A stretch of 23,736 nt of DNA from Verrucomicrobiales bacterium (GTDB lineage: Bacteria > Verrucomicrobiota > Verrucomicrobiia > Verrucomicrobiales > SLCJ01). Below are positions 20,690 through 23,736 of this stretch, in pieces; position 1 is the first letter of the stretch; every line of letters starts with the position of its first letter. The DNA lies in assembly GCA_007125835.1 (NCBI GenBank), contig SLCJ01000257.1:1-23736 (forward strand). Direction: 5' to 3'. Position numbers and translations under genes: made by a program. Under the pieces are notes generated by a model. It saw only the letters and a list, made by a program, of their open reading frames with translations, searched no databases and was not told where the DNA came from.

Positions 20690-23632
20690 TCAGGCAGCTT
20701 CGCGGGATTCCTCTTCGCCGTCGCCATCGGGCCCGTCGGCGGCGTCCACTTCATCGGCTTCTGCGGCATCCCCGGCATCGGGTTCTTCGAGCGGGGTGGT
20801 GACGAGGAGGGTGACGGCGTGGTCGGCAGTGAGGTAGTGGGCGGCGAGCTTGTTGATTTCCTCCAGAGTGATGGATTGGTAATCTTCGAGCATGGTGCGT
20901 GCCCAGTCGATGCGTTCGGGTTTTTCCTGGCTGGCGGCGAGCACGGTGCCGAGCCAGTAGGAGTTGTTACGCATTTGGGTTTCGATACCGGTGACCAGCG
21001 GGTTGATGGCGCGTGTGAATTCGTCTTCGTCGGCACCTTCCTCTGCCAGCGCGGCGGCGACTGAAATAATTGCCTCGGTGACGACTTGACTCTGCGCTGG
21101 CTCGCCGGAGGACATGGCGATGAAGTAGCCGTGGTCGGTGAAGGTGTCGCTGCTGGAGTGGGAGACGCGGGGACTGTAGGCTTCGCCGAGTTCCTCGCGC
21201 ACGGCGCGGCGGACGCGGTCGTTGAGCACGGAGCCGAGCACGTTCAGGCGGCGGGTGAGCTGGATGTCGCTCATGTCCTCGCTGGGCCAGAGGACGATAT
21301 TCAAGGTGCGGGGAATCTGGCTTTGGTAGCTGATCGTGTGGTTTTCGGTGGGCAGGGGGCGGACTTGGCGTTGATCCTCAAATGAGGGGCGCGAATCCTG
21401 GCGCGGTGGCAGGGTGCCGAGCGTGGCGAGGATCACGTCCTCGACATCCTCGACGACAAAATCGCCGACCATGGAAAATTCGAGGGCGGCTTCGCGGAGC
21501 GGAGTTTCGAGCCATTCGCGAACCTGTTCCCTGGTGTAGTTGCCCAGTTTTGAGATATCTTCGATGCCGAAGCGGGGGTCGCCGCCGGCCATCCAGCGGC
21601 GCCCGCGGGTGCCGAAGACACCTTCCGGGGTGGTGGTGGTTTGCACGGCGAGGATGGGCAGCTGGCGGCGCAACTGGCGTTCGGGTTCCTCGCGGAAGCC
21701 TGGATGGAGGAGGAAAGCGCGGAACAGGCGAAGTTGTGAGCCAAGGTCCTCCGGAGTGGTGGCGCCACTGAGGGTGAAGGCATCGTCGTCGATGCCGAGA
21801 GAAACGCCAACGCGCTTGCCAGCGAAGATGCGTTCCAGATCTTCTGCGGAGTGTGCTTCGAGTCCGCCGCCACCGAACATGATCTCGGCCACCATGGGGA
21901 AGCCGGGTCGGTCGGTTGGGAGTTCGAGCAGTCCGCCGCCGAAGCGGGACGTCATGGAGATGCGGTTGCGCTCGAATTCGGTGGGTTTGAGGTTGATGCG
22001 CACGCCGTTGGACAGCACCCACTGGGTGATGCCAAGATCGTCGATGGTGCGGCGCTCGACGATGGTTCCAGGTTCGCCGGTGTCGGAGTAGGCGAATTCA
22101 TCCAGAGCGCTTTCCTCGGGGGCCACCACCGGCGTGGCGGTGGCTGCCTCATAGATGGCGAGGATTGCCTGTTCGGCGTCGGGGATTTCCTCTTTGGTGG
22201 TGACACTGATTACGCGGTTCTGGCCGGTCCAAAGTTCGCGGAAGGCTTCGAGACAGTCTTCGACGGTGATCTGGGGCAGGGTTTCATTGAGGCGGGCGAG
22301 GTTGTCCTCCGCAGAGGTGAAAACGCGATCTCCGGAGAGGCCGCGGACGATGCCCATGACGAGCCCCTGGGAACGGGCGGTCTCGCGGGACTTGACGGCT
22401 TCCTCGTATGAGCGGAGCAGGTTGGCCGTGGCTTCCGAGAATTCGGAGTCGGTGAACCCGAATTCCAGAGCGCGGCGCAGTTCGTTTTCCGCCACCGCGA
22501 GGGCGCGTTGCCAGTCGTCTTCCTCGGCGGTGACGCCAATGCCGGAGAATTCGACGAAATCGAGCATGTCGTAGGCGTAGACATTGGCGGAAACGAAACC
22601 GGCGTTTTCCTCGCGTGCGAGTCTGGCGAGTCGGCGGTTGATCATGGAGAGGGCGAGCTGGCGTGGGAGCATGCGCGCGCGTTCGGCGGCGGTGTCGGGG
22701 CGGGGTTGGTAGGGGCGCACTTCAAGCAGGCCGGCATCTGTGGAGGAAACTTCTTCGTCGTGGAAGTGTAGAACGCGTTTGCTGAAGGAGTCTATTTTAC
22801 CCATGTCCGTGGGCTCGGGGACGGGGTCCGCGTAGCGCATGTCGCCGAATTTTTCATGGATCATCCCGCGCATGTCTTCCATGTCGAAGTCGCCTACAAC
22901 CACGACGGTCATGCGGTCGGCCGTGTAGTGTTTTTCGTAGAAGCGGATAAATTCGTCGCGCTGGGCACCGCGAATTACTTCCTCGATGCCGATGGGAAAG
23001 CGCTCCACGAGCAGGGCGTCTGGCAGCATGGTTTTGAGTTGGCGCTCCATGATGCGGAAATCGACGGTGTCGCGGTCGAGTTTTTCGTTGAGGATCACGC
23101 CGCGCTCGGTTTCGATTTCGGCGGGGTCGAAGGTGATGCGGTCGGCCCATTCGCGGAAGACCAGAAGGCATTCGGCGACCATGTCGCGGTCGTTTCGCGG
23201 CAGGTCGAGCATGTAGACGGTTTCGTCGAATCCGGTGTAGGCGTTGAGGTCCGGGCCGAAGGCAAAGCCGAGGGTTTGCAGGAATTCGACGAGTTCGCTG
23301 GAGGTGTAGTTTTCAGTGCCGTTGAAGGCCATGTGCTCGAGGAAATGGGCCAGCCCGCGTTGCGCTTCGGTTTCGTGGATGGAGCCGGCGGCCACATGGA
23401 GGCGCATGGATACCCGGTCCGGCGGTTCGTTGTTGTGCATTAGCGCGTAGCGCAGGCCGTTGTCGAGGCGGCCCCAGGTTACGGCGGGGTCGGCTTCGAG
23501 ATCTGAGATCTCGTGGGCGAACGGGCGGCCGCGCTGGTCTTCGGCTTGCGCGGGCGCGGATGCGAACACCAGGGAGGCGGCCAGGACGGCAGCGGCACCG
23601 CGAAGCGGGAGCGAAATGCGGTAGGGTATCAT
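20690..23632 (-). CDS. Secreted M16 (pitrilysin-type) zinc metallopeptidase
   Basis: From the ATG at 23632 the protein has 980 residues. It starts with a signal peptide (GAAAVLAASLVFASAPAQA, cut near residue 30), so it is periplasmic or outer-membrane associated. The inverted zinc motif HFLEH is at 96-100, and the likely third ligand is the Glu in ETERGVILNE (E176). A second M16 unit starts near residue 560 with VLSNGVRINLKP and lacks HxxEH. It keeps the Arg/Tyr block REELGEAYSPRVS that completes the active site in this family. The roughly 35-residue tail is strongly acidic (DAGDAAEADEVDAADG). M16 enzymes degrade short to medium peptides inside a closed chamber. An ATG at 23671 would add 13 residues before the signal peptide and is less likely. 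It is monocistronic as far as visible. Confidence 0.92.
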   Translation of the reverse strand: MIPYRISLPLRGAAAVLAASLVFASAPAQAEDQRGRPFAHEISDLEADPAVTWGRLDNGLRYALMHNNEPPDRVSMRLHVAAGSIHETEAQRGLAHFLEHMAFNGTENYTSSELVEFLQTLGFAFGPDLNAYTGFDETVYMLDLPRNDRDMVAECLLVFREWADRITFDPAEIETERGVILNEKLDRDTVDFRIMERQLKTMLPDALLVERFPIGIEEVIRGAQRDEFIRFYEKHYTADRMTVVVVGDFDMEDMRGMIHEKFGDMRYADPVPEPTDMGKIDSFSKRVLHFHDEEVSSTDAGLLEVRPYQPRPDTAAERARMLPRQLALSMINRRLARLAREENAGFVSANVYAYDMLDFVEFSGIGVTAEEDDWQRALAVAENELRRALEFGFTDSEFSEATANLLRSYEEAVKSRETARSQGLVMGIVRGLSGDRVFTSAEDNLARLNETLPQITVEDCLEAFRELWTGQNRVISVTTKEEIPDAEQAILAIYEAATATPVVAPEESALDEFAYSDTGEPGTIVERRTIDDLGITQWVLSNGVRINLKPTEFERNRISMTSRFGGGLLELPTDRPGFPMVAEIMFGGGGLEAHSAEDLERIFAGKRVGVSLGIDDDAFTLSGATTPEDLGSQLRLFRAFLLHPGFREEPERQLRRQLPILAVQTTTTPEGVFGTRGRRWMAGGDPRFGIEDISKLGNYTREQVREWLETPLREAALEFSMVGDFVVEDVEDVILATLGTLPPRQDSRPSFEDQRQVRPLPTENHTISYQSQIPRTLNIVLWPSEDMSDIQLTRRLNVLGSVLNDRVRRAVREELGEAYSPRVSHSSSDTFTDHGYFIAMSSGEPAQSQVVTEAIISVAAALAEEGADEDEFTRAINPLVTGIETQMRNNSYWLGTVLAASQEKPERIDWARTMLEDYQSITLEEINKLAAHYLTADHAVTLLVTTPLEEPDAGDAAEADEVDAADGPDGDGEEESREAA

Positions 23633-23694
23633 ACGGGAGAACATGCCCGTAAAGCGTCTGTCGGCAAACACCTTGTGCGGTGGAATGTGTTTTG

Positions 23695-23735
23695 GGATGA
23701 AATTCGCGCGATGCGGGGGAATACTCGTTTCATCC
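23695..23735. promoter_or_regulatory. Inverted repeat upstream of the M16 gene
   Basis: GGATGAAA (23695-23702) and TTTCATCC (23728-23735) form a perfect 8-bp inverted repeat 25 nt apart. The half-site centres are about three helical turns apart, 63-103 bp upstream of the M16 start. This spacing suits a dimeric regulator, but chance is possible. A shorter one, ACGGG (23633-23637)/CCCGT (23646-23650), abuts the start codon. Confidence 0.25.
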
Positions 23736-23736
23736 A

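Overview
The window is a GC-rich bacterial chromosome segment. It has no phage, plasmid or rRNA signature. Several features together suggest a Verrucomicrobiota-type (PVC/FCB-like) bacterium: a roughly 2,000-residue periplasmic alpha-2-macroglobulin, an M32 carboxypeptidase, an OFA-type MFS carrier with a tiny partner, and intergenic regions full of multi-hairpin repeats. The phylum is inferred from gene content and repeat style. No marker gene here proves it.

Layout. (1) 20-2617, minus strand: dapF -> dapA -> parA. Two diaminopimelate/lysine (peptidoglycan precursor) genes are followed by a ParA-type segregation ATPase, and parB is not in view. (2) From 2713, plus strand: an M32 carboxypeptidase, an unrecognised 210-residue protein coupled by an ATGA overlap to a DNA methyltransferase, then an OFA-family MFS transporter coupled by a second ATGA overlap to a 47-residue membrane protein. 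(3) 8118-13211, plus strand: a GltS-type sodium/glutamate symporter, then glgX and pyk 11 bp apart, a glycogen-to-pyruvate pair. (4) 13389-19358: one very large secreted alpha-2-macroglobulin-like protein whose thioester site reads SSDR instead of CxEQ. (5) 19359-20689: about 1.3 kb without an intact gene. It holds a VapC toxin remnant, a 29-bp direct repeat, a G-rich octamer array, a 186-bp imperfect inverted repeat, a chain of hairpins, a CGATNN array and two perfect hairpins. (6) 20690-23632, minus strand: a secreted two-domain M16 zinc metallopeptidase.

How the genes fit together. Most are housekeeping: lysine/cell-wall precursors, glycogen breakdown and glycolysis, peptide degradation, and organic-anion or amino-acid transport. 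The less ordinary content is the thioester-less macroglobulin, the transporter/microprotein pair, the unknown protein tied to an apparently solitary DNA methyltransferase, and a repeat family. That family appears twice, at 7912-7996 and 20093-20190, with the same three-hairpin architecture but different stem sequences. I did not find a clear new defence or mobile system. The repeats and the two coupled gene pairs are the best leads.
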